Below are positions 26,910 through 35,061 of a stretch of 64,000 nucleotides of DNA, one piece after another. The stretch lies in contig SAQL01000011.1 in assembly GCA_004020645.1 (NCBI GenBank), forward strand, positions 62,001 through 126,000, in the 5' to 3' direction. A model generated the notes under the pieces. It was not told where the DNA came from, did no database searches, and saw nothing but the letters and a program-made list of their open reading frames with translations. The DNA comes from Mesorhizobium sp. (GTDB lineage: Bacteria; Pseudomonadota; Alphaproteobacteria; Rhizobiales; Rhizobiaceae). The position numbers and the translations under genes are program-made. Every line of letters starts with the position of its first letter. The first letter of the stretch is position 1.

Positions 26910-26954
26910 GTCAACATTAGTTGACGAAGGCGACCAGTGTCAACATATGTTGAC
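26910..26954. promoter_or_regulatory. Twin palindromic operators upstream of the HTH/ClpN pair
   Basis: GTCAACATTAGTTGAC at 26910-26925 and GTCAACATATGTTGAC at 26939-26954 share a GTCAAC-N4-GTTGAC dyad; the second is perfectly symmetrical. They are 29 bp apart, close to three helical turns. The nearer one abuts the start codon of the HTH gene. The likely binder is that HTH protein. Confidence 0.75.
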
Positions 26955-27057
26955 GGAACGATGCAATCCAGAGAACCGGAGCAGGTCGAGAGCGGCCGCC
27001 AGGCATGCATCTGTGACTTCTGATTTTGGGAAAAATCCGGTGCTTGAACACAAAAGA

Positions 27058-28101
27058 TCAGTCGGGAGGGCGGTAGGCCAGAACCCCGGTCGGCTTGCTC
27101 AGGCTCTGCAAGGAGCCAGGTGTTGCGCCGCCGATCCAGCCCAGCACCGAGCGGGCGAGCTCGGCGCCGGCCAGCCGGAAGTTCTCGTTGACCACCAGCA
27201 ATTCCCTGCGGAACAGGTGCAGCAGGTCGGACGATTGCTTGGACACAACGTCGACGTCCCGGCCGAGCTTGAGGCCGGCGTCCTCGATGCCGGCGACAAT
27301 GGCGAGTGTCGCGGCAGCGGCGCTGCTGACGAAACCGTCCGGCCTGACGTCGCGGCGCATCATCTGCGCGGTCCTCATCCTGATCTGCTCGATCGAATGG
27401 TCGACCGAAACGGTGTTGAACGGGATCTCGCTGGCGCCGACCTCGCTCAGCGCATCGGTGAAGCCGTTCAGCGTATGACTGTGGTAGGTCAGTTCGACGG
27501 GAGGCGCCAGCAGAGCCAGCCTGCGGCGGCCGATGCCGGCCAGGTGGCGCACAGCCTCGGTCGCGAACGCGTAATTGTCGAAATCATGATAGGGGTGGAT
27601 CAGCCCCATATCGGTGCGGCCATGCGTGGCAAAGGGGATGCCACGCTCCAGCATGTAACGGGCTCTGGGGTCGTTCGGCTGGGTGCGCGAAATGATGACG
27701 CCGTCGGCGGAGCCGGTCTCCACGAGATAACGTATCGGGTCCAGGGGATCCTGCGAGCGTGAATAGGGCGTGACGATCAGGTGATAGGGTGTGTCGGCAA
27801 TGACTTCCGAGACGCCGTAGATGATGTCGGAGACAAAGCTCATGATCTCGCGCTCGGTGTTGAGCACGAGGCTTATGACGTTGGTCTTGCCGGTCCGCAG
27901 GCGCACACCGGCACGGTTGGGGCGGTAACCGATCTGCTTGGCGACGAGCTGGACGCGTCGCCGGGTCTCGGCGCCGATCTCGGGCGCGTTCTTCAACGCC
28001 CGCGACACGGTGGTGACGCCCAGCCCGGTCATGAAGGCAAGCGTCTTCAAAGTCGGCCGGCCCGAGGCCTCGTCGTCCTTTTCCGTCTGATCTCTGTCCA
28101 T
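27058..28101 (-). CDS. LacI-family transcriptional regulator of the sugar operon
   Basis: A 347-residue regulator. The LacI helix-turn-helix is at about 18-40 (TLKTLAFMTGLGVTTVSRAL) with the hinge ending IGYRPNRAGVRLRTGKTNVI. The periplasmic-binding-protein-like effector domain fills the rest (IIYGVSEVIADTPYHLIVTP, then GSADGVIISRT, then VDHSIEQIRMRTAQ). It is divergent from the CUT1 ABC operon, and identical 14-bp palindromes lie near each promoter, so it most probably represses both units until a sugar binds. Its last codons carry copy 2 of the 48-bp direct repeat shared with 14853-14900. Confidence 0.92.
   Translation of the reverse strand: MDRDQTEKDDEASGRPTLKTLAFMTGLGVTTVSRALKNAPEIGAETRRRVQLVAKQIGYRPNRAGVRLRTGKTNVISLVLNTEREIMSFVSDIIYGVSEVIADTPYHLIVTPYSRSQDPLDPIRYLVETGSADGVIISRTQPNDPRARYMLERGIPFATHGRTDMGLIHPYHDFDNYAFATEAVRHLAGIGRRRLALLAPPVELTYHSHTLNGFTDALSEVGASEIPFNTVSVDHSIEQIRMRTAQMMRRDVRPDGFVSSAAAATLAIVAGIEDAGLKLGRDVDVVSKQSSDLLHLFRRELLVVNENFRLAGAELARSVLGWIGGATPGSLQSLSKPTGVLAYRPPD
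27096..27143 (+). repeat. Direct repeat, copy 2, inside the LacI gene 3' end
   Basis: Identical to 14853-14900 and in the same orientation. It codes for the C-terminal segment around LGWIGGATPGSLQSLS on the minus strand. See copy 1 for the interpretation. Confidence 0.8.
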
Positions 28102-28504
28102 TCATCCCGCCCGTCAGGCGCATAGCAGTTGCCGTGCAGGTCGGCAATCGGCGGGTCGCCCGCCCGATGAACACACCCTATATACTGAAACGTTACAGAT
28201 TGTCACTTGCCATCGCGCAACGGCCAGTAAAAGCTGGCCTGGATGAGCGGCGCTCCGTTCGACGCAAAATCGGTTTGCGTTGGCAAGGTTTTGCCCGCGG
28301 AGCAAGGTTTTGCCGAATTTCACGCATTGTGGCATCATTTTTTGCCATGCAGCCAGTCTTGCTGCGGCGCAGCGGACGGACATCGCACGGCGGGTTTGTT
28401 CGCGGCTCGAAAAAATGCCGAACTGCTCCTGTTCGGGGGTTGCGCGCCTCCAACAATTGCCGTATCGAAAATCTGTAACGTTTCAGATTCTGGGAGGAGC
28501 CGAA
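28102..28504. promoter_or_regulatory. Divergent control region with two LacI operators and repeated boxes
   Basis: CTGAAACGTTACAG at 28185-28198 and its exact reverse complement CTGTAACGTTTCAG at 28473-28486 are LacI-type palindromes with a central CG. Their centres are 288 bp apart; one is 85 bp before the regulator start, the other ends 18 bp before the binding-protein start. Between them GCAAGGTTTTGCC occurs twice (28283-28295 and 28302-28314, 19-bp period) beside CGCAAA-N5-TTTGCG (28263-28279). GGGAGGAGC near 28491 is the ribosome-binding site of the binding-protein gene. Looping between the two operators is an inference. No gene is seen here. Confidence 0.75.
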
Positions 28505-29737
28505 ATGCGATACCAAATCATGACCGCTGCGTTGGCGGTGGCGCTGCCATTCGCCGGCCCGGCGGCAGCGACGGATCTGGAAGTCACCCATTGGTGGACT
28601 TCGGGCGGCGAGGCGGCGGCGGTCGGCGAATTCGCCAAGGCGTTCGACGCGACAGGCAATCATTGGGTCGACGGCGCCATTGCCGGCTCCGGCGGCACCG
28701 CGCGGCCGATCATGATCAGCCGCATCACTGGCGGCGACCCTATGGGCGCCACCCAGTTCAACCACGGAAGGCAAGCGGAAGAATTGGTGCAGGCCGGTCT
28801 GATGCGCGATTTGACCGAACTCGCCACCAGGGACAAGTGGGCGGAAATCGTACAGCCGAAGAGCCTGCTCGATGGCTGCACCCTCGACGGCAAGATCTAT
28901 TGCGTGCCGGTCAACATCCACTCCTGGCAGTGGCTGTGGCTGTCGAACGCGGCCTTCGAAAAGGCCGGTGTGCCGGTGCCGAAGAATTGGAATGAATATG
29001 TTGCAGCCGCCCCTGCGCTGGAGAAGGCAGGCATCATACCGATGGCGCTCGGCGGGCAGCCCTGGCAATCCTCGGGCGCCTTCGACGTGCTGCTGACGGC
29101 GGTCGGCGGCACGGACGCTTTCTTGAAGGTCTATCGCGACAAGGATGCCGAATTCGCCGCCGGGCCCGAAGTCGCCAAGGTGTTCAAGGCCGCCGACGAT
29201 GCCCGCAGGATGGCGAAGAACACCAATGTGCAGGACTGGAACCAGGCCACCAATCTCGTCATCTCCGGCAAGGCCGGCGGCCAGATCATGGGCGACTGGG
29301 CGCAGGGCGAGTTCCAGGTTGCCGGGCAGACTGCCGGCAAGGACTATACGTGTCTCCCCGGCCTTGGCCTGAATGAGGTCATCGCCACCGGCGGCGACGC
29401 CTTCTACTTCCCGCTGCTGCAGGACGCTGAAAAGTCCAAGGCGCAGGAAGCGCTGGCCGAAACGCTGCTCGATCCCAAGACGCAGGTCGCCTTCAACCTC
29501 AAGAAGGGCTCGCTGCCGGTGCGCGGCGATATCGACCTCAAGGCGGCGAACGACTGCATGAAGAAAGGGCTCGACATCCTGGCCAAGGGCAGCGTCATGC
29601 CGTGGACGGACCAGTTGCTGTCGCAGGACACCCAAAAGCAGAAGGAGGACCTTTTCTCCGAGTTCTTCGCCAAGCCGGACATGACCGTGGAAGAGGCGCA
29701 AAAGCGCTTCGCCGACATCGTCGCCTCAGCGGACTGA
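28505..29737 (+). CDS. CUT1 sugar ABC transporter, periplasmic binding protein
   Basis: ATG 28505 after GGGAGGAGCCGAA gives 410 residues. The signal peptide ends at PAAATD. The family 1 extracellular solute-binding fold is shown by LEVTHWWTSGGEAAAVGEFA, DGKIYCVPVNIHSW, NAAFEKAGVPVPKNWNEY, GGQPWQSSGAFDVLL and GDWAQGEFQ. Two Cys pairs (GCTLDGKIYC; YTC/NDC) could form disulfides. The type resembles glucose/mannose binding proteins of CUT1 systems; sugar specificity is not certain. It is the first gene of the operon under the LacI operator. Confidence 0.93.
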   Translation: MRYQIMTAALAVALPFAGPAAATDLEVTHWWTSGGEAAAVGEFAKAFDATGNHWVDGAIAGSGGTARPIMISRITGGDPMGATQFNHGRQAEELVQAGLMRDLTELATRDKWAEIVQPKSLLDGCTLDGKIYCVPVNIHSWQWLWLSNAAFEKAGVPVPKNWNEYVAAAPALEKAGIIPMALGGQPWQSSGAFDVLLTAVGGTDAFLKVYRDKDAEFAAGPEVAKVFKAADDARRMAKNTNVQDWNQATNLVISGKAGGQIMGDWAQGEFQVAGQTAGKDYTCLPGLGLNEVIATGGDAFYFPLLQDAEKSKAQEALAETLLDPKTQVAFNLKKGSLPVRGDIDLKAANDCMKKGLDILAKGSVMPWTDQLLSQDTQKQKEDLFSEFFAKPDMTVEEAQKRFADIVASAD

Positions 29738-29755
29738 CGATCGACGAACCGTTCG

Positions 29756-29804
29756 CTCCCGGCCCGCCGCGGGGCCGGGAGCTCAGGGTCAAAGCCCTGA
29801 CCCT
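29756..29804 (+). other. Strong hairpins between binding-protein and permease genes
   Basis: CTCCCGGCCC (29756-29765) pairs perfectly with GGGCCGGGAG (29772-29781). A second stem, AGGGTCA (29785-29791) with TGACCCT (29798-29804), follows. There is no T run. Such hairpins after the binding-protein gene are known to protect its mRNA and lower permease expression; that role is inferred here. Confidence 0.65.
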
Positions 29805-29863
29805 TCGGCCTTGACCCTTGGCCCTGACCCTTTGGCCTTACCCGATCCAGCCCGGCTGTGCAG

Positions 29864-30757
29864 ATGAGCAAGAGCGAACGCCCCAACCAACTCTTCCGCA
29901 ACCTTAACGCCAAGGTCGCCTCTATTCCGATGGTCCTCACCGCACTGGTGATCTTCGTCGGCGGCAGCGCGTGGACGGTGCTCTATTCCTTCACCAATTC
30001 AAAACTGCTGCCGCGGCTGAACTTCGTCGGGCTCGACCAGTATTATCGGCTGTGGTCGACGCCGCGCTGGCTGGTCTCGATCGAGAACCTCTTGGTCTAC
30101 GGCGTGCTGTCGCTGGTGTTCTCTCTGGTCATCGGCTTCATACTGGCGGCGCTGCTCGACCAGAAGATCCGCTTCGAGGACACGTTCCGCACCATCTTCC
30201 TCTACCCGTTCGCGCTGTCCTTCATCGTCACCGGTCTTGTCTGGCAGTGGCTGCTCAACCCGGAGTTCGGAATCCAGGGGGTGGTGCGCGGCCTCGGCTG
30301 GGAAAGCTTCAGCTTCGATCCGCTCTACAATTCCGACATCGTCATCTACGGCATCCTGATCGCCGCGCTCTGGCAAGGCACCGGGCTGATCATGTGCCTG
30401 ATGCTGGCGGGCCTGCGCGGCATAGACGAGGATATCTGGAAGGCGGCGCGGGTGGATGGGATTCCCACCCTAAAAACCTATCTGTTCATCATCATCCCGA
30501 TGATGCGGCCGGTCTTCATCACCGCGCTGGTCATCATCGCTGCCGGCATCGTCAAGGTCTATGACCTGGTTGTCGCGCAGACCAGCGGCGGTCCCGGCAT
30601 CGCCTCCGAAGTGCCGGCCAAATATGTCTATGACTACATGTTTTTCGCCCAGAACCTCGGCCAGGGTTTTGCCGCCTCGACCATGATGCTGCTGTCGGTG
30701 GTGGTCGTCATCGTTCCCTGGGCCTATCTCGAATTCGGAGGCAAGAAGCGTGGCTGA
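29864..30757 (+). CDS. CUT1 sugar ABC transporter permease (MalF type)
   Basis: ATG 29864 (MSKSERPNQL) gives 297 residues; GTG 29858 is an alternative. Six membrane segments are visible, and the inner-membrane EAA-type loop that contacts the ATPase is present (EDIWKAARVDGIPTLKTYLFIIIPMM, near residue 190). It forms the pore with the permease encoded next. The gene's end overlaps the GTG start of that permease by 8 bp, consistent with coupled translation. Confidence 0.92.
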   Translation: MSKSERPNQLFRNLNAKVASIPMVLTALVIFVGGSAWTVLYSFTNSKLLPRLNFVGLDQYYRLWSTPRWLVSIENLLVYGVLSLVFSLVIGFILAALLDQKIRFEDTFRTIFLYPFALSFIVTGLVWQWLLNPEFGIQGVVRGLGWESFSFDPLYNSDIVIYGILIAALWQGTGLIMCLMLAGLRGIDEDIWKAARVDGIPTLKTYLFIIIPMMRPVFITALVIIAAGIVKVYDLVVAQTSGGPGIASEVPAKYVYDYMFFAQNLGQGFAASTMMLLSVVVVIVPWAYLEFGGKKRG

Positions 30758-31685
30758 CCTTGCCGTTCCCCTGCCTGCCGGTACGGGCTCTCTCGGGCTT
30801 GAGGCATCCGGGCCGCGAGGGCCGAAGCCGCGGCATGTGTTCTCGCGTCGCAACATCTTCCTCTACGGCACGCTCATCGTGGTGGCGCTGTATTATCTGC
30901 TGCCGCTCTACGTGATGGTGGTTACGTCGCTCAAGGGCATGCCGGAAATACGCCTCGGCAACATTTTTTCACCGCCGCTCGAGATCACCTTTGAGCCTTG
31001 GGTGAAGGCTTGGTCCAGCGCCTGCACCGGCCTCAACTGCGACGGGCTCTCTCGCGGCTTCTGGAATTCGGTGCGCATCACCGTTCCGTCGGTCGTCCTG
31101 TCGATCGCCATCGCATCGGTGAACGGCTACGCGCTTGCCAACTGGCGCTTCAAGGGCGCCGATACTTTCTTTGTCATCCTGATCGTCGGCGCCTTCATCC
31201 CCTATCAGGTGATGATCTATCCGATCGTCATCATCCTGCGCGAGATCGGCCTCTATGGCAGCCTGAGCGGCCTGGTGATCGTCCATTCCATTTTCGGCAT
31301 GCCGATCCTGACGCTGTTGTTCCGCAACTATTTCACTTCCATGCCGGAGGAACTGTTCCGGGCGGCGCGCGTCGACGGCGCCGGCTTCTGGGGCATCTAT
31401 TTCCGCATCATGCTGCCGATGTCGCTGCCGATCTTCGTCGTCGCCATCATTCTGCAGGTGACCGGCATCTGGAACGACTTCCTGTTCGGCGTCGTCTACA
31501 CCCGCCCCGACACCTATCCGATGACGGTGCAGCTCAACAACATCGTCAACTCGGTGCAAGGCGTGAAGGAATACAACGTCAACATGGCCGCCACCATCCT
31601 GACCGGCCTGGTACCGCTCGTCGTCTATTTCGTTTCCGGCAAGCTTTTCGTGCGTGGCATCGCCGCCGGCGCGGTGAAAGGATGA
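30750..31685 (+). CDS. CUT1 sugar ABC transporter permease (MalG type)
   Basis: A 311-residue permease that starts with GTG at 30750, overlapping the first permease gene. Six membrane segments follow a 40-residue cytoplasmic N terminus. The EAA loop reads EELFRAARVDGAGFWGIYFR. It pairs with the MalF-type permease. Its TGA overlaps the run of three ATG codons that begins the ATPase gene. Confidence 0.92.
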   Translation: MADLAVPLPAGTGSLGLEASGPRGPKPRHVFSRRNIFLYGTLIVVALYYLLPLYVMVVTSLKGMPEIRLGNIFSPPLEITFEPWVKAWSSACTGLNCDGLSRGFWNSVRITVPSVVLSIAIASVNGYALANWRFKGADTFFVILIVGAFIPYQVMIYPIVIILREIGLYGSLSGLVIVHSIFGMPILTLLFRNYFTSMPEELFRAARVDGAGFWGIYFRIMLPMSLPIFVVAIILQVTGIWNDFLFGVVYTRPDTYPMTVQLNNIVNSVQGVKEYNVNMAATILTGLVPLVVYFVSGKLFVRGIAAGAVKG

Positions 31686-32785
31686 TGATGACAAGACTCG
31701 AAAATCCCAGCGTTTCGATCCAGGACCTGTCGCTGAATTTCGGCGCAATTTCGGTGCTGGAAACGCTCAACATCGATGTCGCCGAGGGCGAGTTCATCGT
31801 GCTGCTAGGGCCGTCCGGCTGCGGCAAGTCGACCTTGCTCAACTGCATCGCCGGCCTGCTCGACGTTTCGGACGGCCGCATCTTCATCAAGGGCAAGAAC
31901 GTCACCTGGGAGGAGCCCAAGGACCGTGGCATCGGCATGGTGTTCCAGTCCTATGCGCTCTACCCGCAGATGACGGTGGAGAAGAACCTGTCTTTTGGGC
32001 TGCGCGTTGCCGGCATTCCCAGGGACGAGATCGCCAAGCGCATCGCAAGGGCCGCCGAGATCCTGCAGATCGAGCCGCTGCTGCAACGCAAGCCGTCGGC
32101 GCTTTCGGGCGGACAGCGCCAGCGTGTGGCGATCGGGCGGGCGCTGGTGCGCGACGTCGACGTCTTCCTGTTCGATGAGCCGCTCTCCAATCTCGACGCC
32201 AAGCTGCGCGCAGAGCTGCGTGTCGAAATCAAACTGCTGCACAGCAAGCTGCAGAACACCATGATCTATGTCACTCACGACCAGATCGAGGCGATGACGC
32301 TGGCCGACCGCATCGCGGTGATGAAGGGCGGCGTGATCCAGCAGCTCGACGCACCGCAGAAGATCTACAACCGCCCGGTCAACCGTTTCGTCGCCGGCTT
32401 CCTCGGCTCGCCGGCGATGAATTTCCTCGACGGCCGGCTGGAGAAAAATGATGGCGACTGGCACTTCGCCGTCGAGGATGTGCGGATCCCGCTTGCCACC
32501 TACGCTTTCGAAAAGGAGCCAGTGCCGGGAGCGGCGGTGTTCGGCATCCGGCCCGAGCATGTCGCGTTCAACAGCGGCTCCGGATGGCCGTTCACAGCCA
32601 CGGCAAATGTCGTGGTCGTTGAACCCATGGGTTCAGATACGCTGGTTTGGCTGAAGCTCGGAAATCAGAATTTCACCGTGCGGGTGACATCCGAGCGCAC
32701 GCCAAACAACGCCGACAGCGTCAGCATCGGTTTTGACCCGATGCGCGCTTTGCTGTTCGACGCTGCAACCGGCAACCGCCTGTAA
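31682..32785 (+). CDS. CUT1 sugar ABC transporter ATP-binding protein (MalK/UgpC type)
   Basis: The start lies in three consecutive ATG codons at 31682, 31685 and 31688; the first overlaps the permease stop. It gives 367 residues. Walker A GPSGCGKST, Q loop VFQSYALYPQM, signature LSGGQRQRVAIGRAL, Walker B VFLFDEPLSNLD and switch His in YVTHDQIEA are all intact. A C-terminal MalK-type regulatory domain with TOBE motifs (FGIRPEHV) follows. It energises uptake by the two permeases. Confidence 0.95.
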   Translation: MMMTRLENPSVSIQDLSLNFGAISVLETLNIDVAEGEFIVLLGPSGCGKSTLLNCIAGLLDVSDGRIFIKGKNVTWEEPKDRGIGMVFQSYALYPQMTVEKNLSFGLRVAGIPRDEIAKRIARAAEILQIEPLLQRKPSALSGGQRQRVAIGRALVRDVDVFLFDEPLSNLDAKLRAELRVEIKLLHSKLQNTMIYVTHDQIEAMTLADRIAVMKGGVIQQLDAPQKIYNRPVNRFVAGFLGSPAMNFLDGRLEKNDGDWHFAVEDVRIPLATYAFEKEPVPGAAVFGIRPEHVAFNSGSGWPFTATANVVVVEPMGSDTLVWLKLGNQNFTVRVTSERTPNNADSVSIGFDPMRALLFDAATGNRL

Positions 32786-32854
32786 CACCCGCCTGTAACA
32801 CCCCGGGAATTTCACCCTCAAGCACCTCCCATCCCCAGAGAACGGACAGAGACG

Positions 32855-33601
32855 ATGAATTGGTCATTCCAACTTTACAGCGCGCGCAACTTCCAGCCCT
32901 GGGCAGGGGTGCTCAAGATGCTGGGTGAACTCGGCTACGCGCAGGTCGAGGGATTCGGCGGCGTCTATGACGACCCCACGGCGTTTCGTGCCGAACTCGA
33001 CAAGAACGGGCTCGCCATGCCGACCGGCCATTTCTCGATCGATGCGCTCGAGAACGATTTCGACGGCGTGCGCAAAATCGCCGACGCGCTCGGCATCACG
33101 CTGCTCATCTGCCCCTATCTGGTCGCCGAGAGCAGGCCGACCGACGCCGCCGGCTGGCGCAGCTTCGGCGCACGCCTGGCCAAGGTCGGCGAGACGGCTG
33201 ACAAAGCCGGCTACGGCTTTGCCTGGCACAACCATGATTTCGAGTTCAAGCAGCTTGCCGACGGCTCGGTGCCGCAGGACCACATCCTGGCGACTGCGCC
33301 CGACATCGGCTGGGAGATGGACGTCGCCTGGGTGGTGCGCGGCGGCGGCGATCCGCTGCCCTGGATCGAGAAGCATGGCAAACGCATCGCCGCCGTCCAT
33401 GTCAAGGACATCGCCAAGCCCGGCGAGGGCCTCGACGAGGACGGCTGGTCGGATGTCGGCCACGGCACGATCGACTGGGCCGGTCTGATCCAGGCGTTGC
33501 GCGCCAAGAGCGCCGCCAAATACTACGTCATGGAACAGGACAATCCCAACGACATCGAGCGCTTCGCCCGCCGCTCGATCGCAGCCGCCAAGACCTATTA
33601 G
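32855..33601 (+). CDS. Sugar phosphate isomerase/epimerase-type TIM barrel
   Basis: A 248-residue protein of the AP-endonuclease 2/xylose isomerase-like barrel family. Metal-ligand stretches are visible: YAQVEGFGGVYDD (Glu), FAWHNHDFEFK (His and Glu), IGWEMDVAWVVRGG (Asp), VHVKDIAKPGEG (His, Asp) and a final YYVMEQDNPND (Glu). Members next to Gfo/Idh genes act as epimerases, isomerases or hydrolases in keto-sugar pathways. It follows the ABC ATPase by 69 bp and precedes the dehydrogenase by 12 bp. Confidence 0.88.
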   Translation: MNWSFQLYSARNFQPWAGVLKMLGELGYAQVEGFGGVYDDPTAFRAELDKNGLAMPTGHFSIDALENDFDGVRKIADALGITLLICPYLVAESRPTDAAGWRSFGARLAKVGETADKAGYGFAWHNHDFEFKQLADGSVPQDHILATAPDIGWEMDVAWVVRGGGDPLPWIEKHGKRIAAVHVKDIAKPGEGLDEDGWSDVGHGTIDWAGLIQALRAKSAAKYYVMEQDNPNDIERFARRSIAAAKTY

Positions 33602-33613
33602 GAGCAAACCAGC

Positions 33614-34777
33614 ATGGCAAAAAAACTTGGGGTCGGCGTCATTGGCTGCGGCAACATCTCGAAGGCATATTTTTCACTGGCGCCGCTGTTTCGTGGCATC
33701 GAGATGCGCGCCTGCGCGGATATCGACATGGATGCGGCCAAGGCGCGGGCGAAGGAGTTCAAGCTGCGCGCCGAGACAGTCGAAGGGCTGCTCAAGGCCG
33801 GCGATATCGACATCATCGTCAATCTCACCGTTCCGGCGGTGCACTATGAGGTGTCGAAACAGATCCTCGATGCCGGCAAGCATGTCTATTCGGAAAAGCC
33901 GTTCGTGCTGTCGGTCAAGGAAGGGCTCGACCTGAAGAAGCTGGCGGAGAAAGACGGTCTGCGCATCGGCTCGGCGCCGGACACTTTCCTCGGTGGCGCG
34001 CACCAGCTTGTCCGCAACCTGATCGACACAGGCAAGCTCGGCAAGATCACCAGCGGCACATGCCACGTGATGAGCCATGGGATGGAGCATTGGCACCCCA
34101 ATCCGGACTTCTTCTTCCAGCCTGGGGCGGGTCCGGTGCTCGATATCGGGCCCTATTACATCACCAACCTGATCCAGTTGATCGGACCAGTGAAGCAGGT
34201 GGCGGCCTTCGCTTCGATCCCGTCGACAGAACGCACGATCTCGTCCAAGCCTCGCGCCGGCGAAAAAGTCCTGGTCGCCACGCCGACGACGATCCACGGC
34301 GTGATGGAGTTCGAGAATGGCGCCGTGGTGACGCTCAATACCAGTTGGGACGTGTGGAGCCATGGCCATGCGCCGATGGAACTTTACGGCGAGTTGGGCA
34401 CGGTGTTCTTGCCGGATCCGAATTTCTTCGGCGGCGACGTTCGCTTCACCAATGCCGCCAAGCCGGTCAAGAAGCTGCCAAAGTGGAAGCATCCGTTCGG
34501 CGTGGCCAACCAGATGCATTCGCACGGCATGATGGCCAACTACCGCACCGCCGGTCTCGCCGACATGGCGCTGGCGATTGCGGAAGGCCGGCCGCATCGC
34601 TGCTCGATGGAACTGGCGCTGCATGCCGTCGATGTGATGACCGGCATGTTGCGGTCGGGCGCGAGCGGAAAGTTCGTTGCCATGCAGACCACCTGCGAAC
34701 GGCCTGCGGCACTGGGCGTCAAGGACGCGGAAGGGCTGTTGGCGAAGAAGAAAGGGCACTTGGCGAAGAAGAAATAG
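33614..34777 (+). CDS. Gfo/Idh/MocA family oxidoreductase with lysine-rich tail
   Basis: A 387-residue dehydrogenase after AGGAGCAAACC. The Rossmann motif is GVIGCGNISKAYF and the family EKP motif is YSEKPFVLS near residue 96; the C-terminal substrate domain follows with DIGPYYITNLIQLIGPVK. With the TIM-barrel gene it suggests oxidation of a sugar to a keto-sugar after uptake by the ABC system. The protein ends in a repeated lysine-rich stretch (LLAKKKGHLAKKK), unlike usual family members, produced by a short DNA repeat near 34740-34775. Confidence 0.92.
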   Translation: MAKKLGVGVIGCGNISKAYFSLAPLFRGIEMRACADIDMDAAKARAKEFKLRAETVEGLLKAGDIDIIVNLTVPAVHYEVSKQILDAGKHVYSEKPFVLSVKEGLDLKKLAEKDGLRIGSAPDTFLGGAHQLVRNLIDTGKLGKITSGTCHVMSHGMEHWHPNPDFFFQPGAGPVLDIGPYYITNLIQLIGPVKQVAAFASIPSTERTISSKPRAGEKVLVATPTTIHGVMEFENGAVVTLNTSWDVWSHGHAPMELYGELGTVFLPDPNFFGGDVRFTNAAKPVKKLPKWKHPFGVANQMHSHGMMANYRTAGLADMALAIAEGRPHRCSMELALHAVDVMTGMLRSGASGKFVAMQTTCERPAALGVKDAEGLLAKKKGHLAKKK

Positions 34778-34828
34778 GCGCAAGAGGCTGTTGGAAACTC
34801 TACTCCGGCGGCCATCTGATGGCGTTTT

Positions 34829-34878
34829 CTGCGCTTCCGGTGCTCACGGACCCAAATGTCCGCTCCGCTCCGGTTCTC
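34829..34878. repeat. Intergenic palindromic repeat, copy 1
   Basis: This 50-base stretch, from CTGCGCTTCCGGTGCTCACG to GGTTCTCG, matches 54816-54865 with only the loop-proximal bases changed (GGAC..TGTCC here, GTAC..GTAC there). The changes keep the hairpin, so the structure is conserved rather than the sequence. It lies in the 284-bp gap between the Gfo/Idh and aldo/keto reductase genes, which holds nothing else I recognise. Confidence 0.75.
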
Positions 34879-35061
34879 GAAACCACCACCATATGCCTCG
34901 CCGGAGCGACTTTCCAAGCAGCCTCCAAGCGCTTCAGTGATTGTGATACGTCGAACCCTCTCCCCATAGAAACCGGGAGAAGCTAAGGGTGAGGGCAGAG
35001 CCGACTCACCCTTTTTTCGCGGTTGCAGCTGCCGGGCTCGCTTATCATTTGAGGATCTCCC

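Noticed and set aside
14853..27143. The 48-bp direct repeats considered as ends of an insertion sequence
   Set aside because: No transposase, no terminal inverted repeats and the repeats are coding LacI ends, so an attachment-type or homologous event is more likely.
28328..28350. TGGCA...TTGCC considered as a sigma-54 promoter before the sugar operon
   Set aside because: The GG and GC are 11 bp apart instead of 10 and no sigma-54 activator is nearby.
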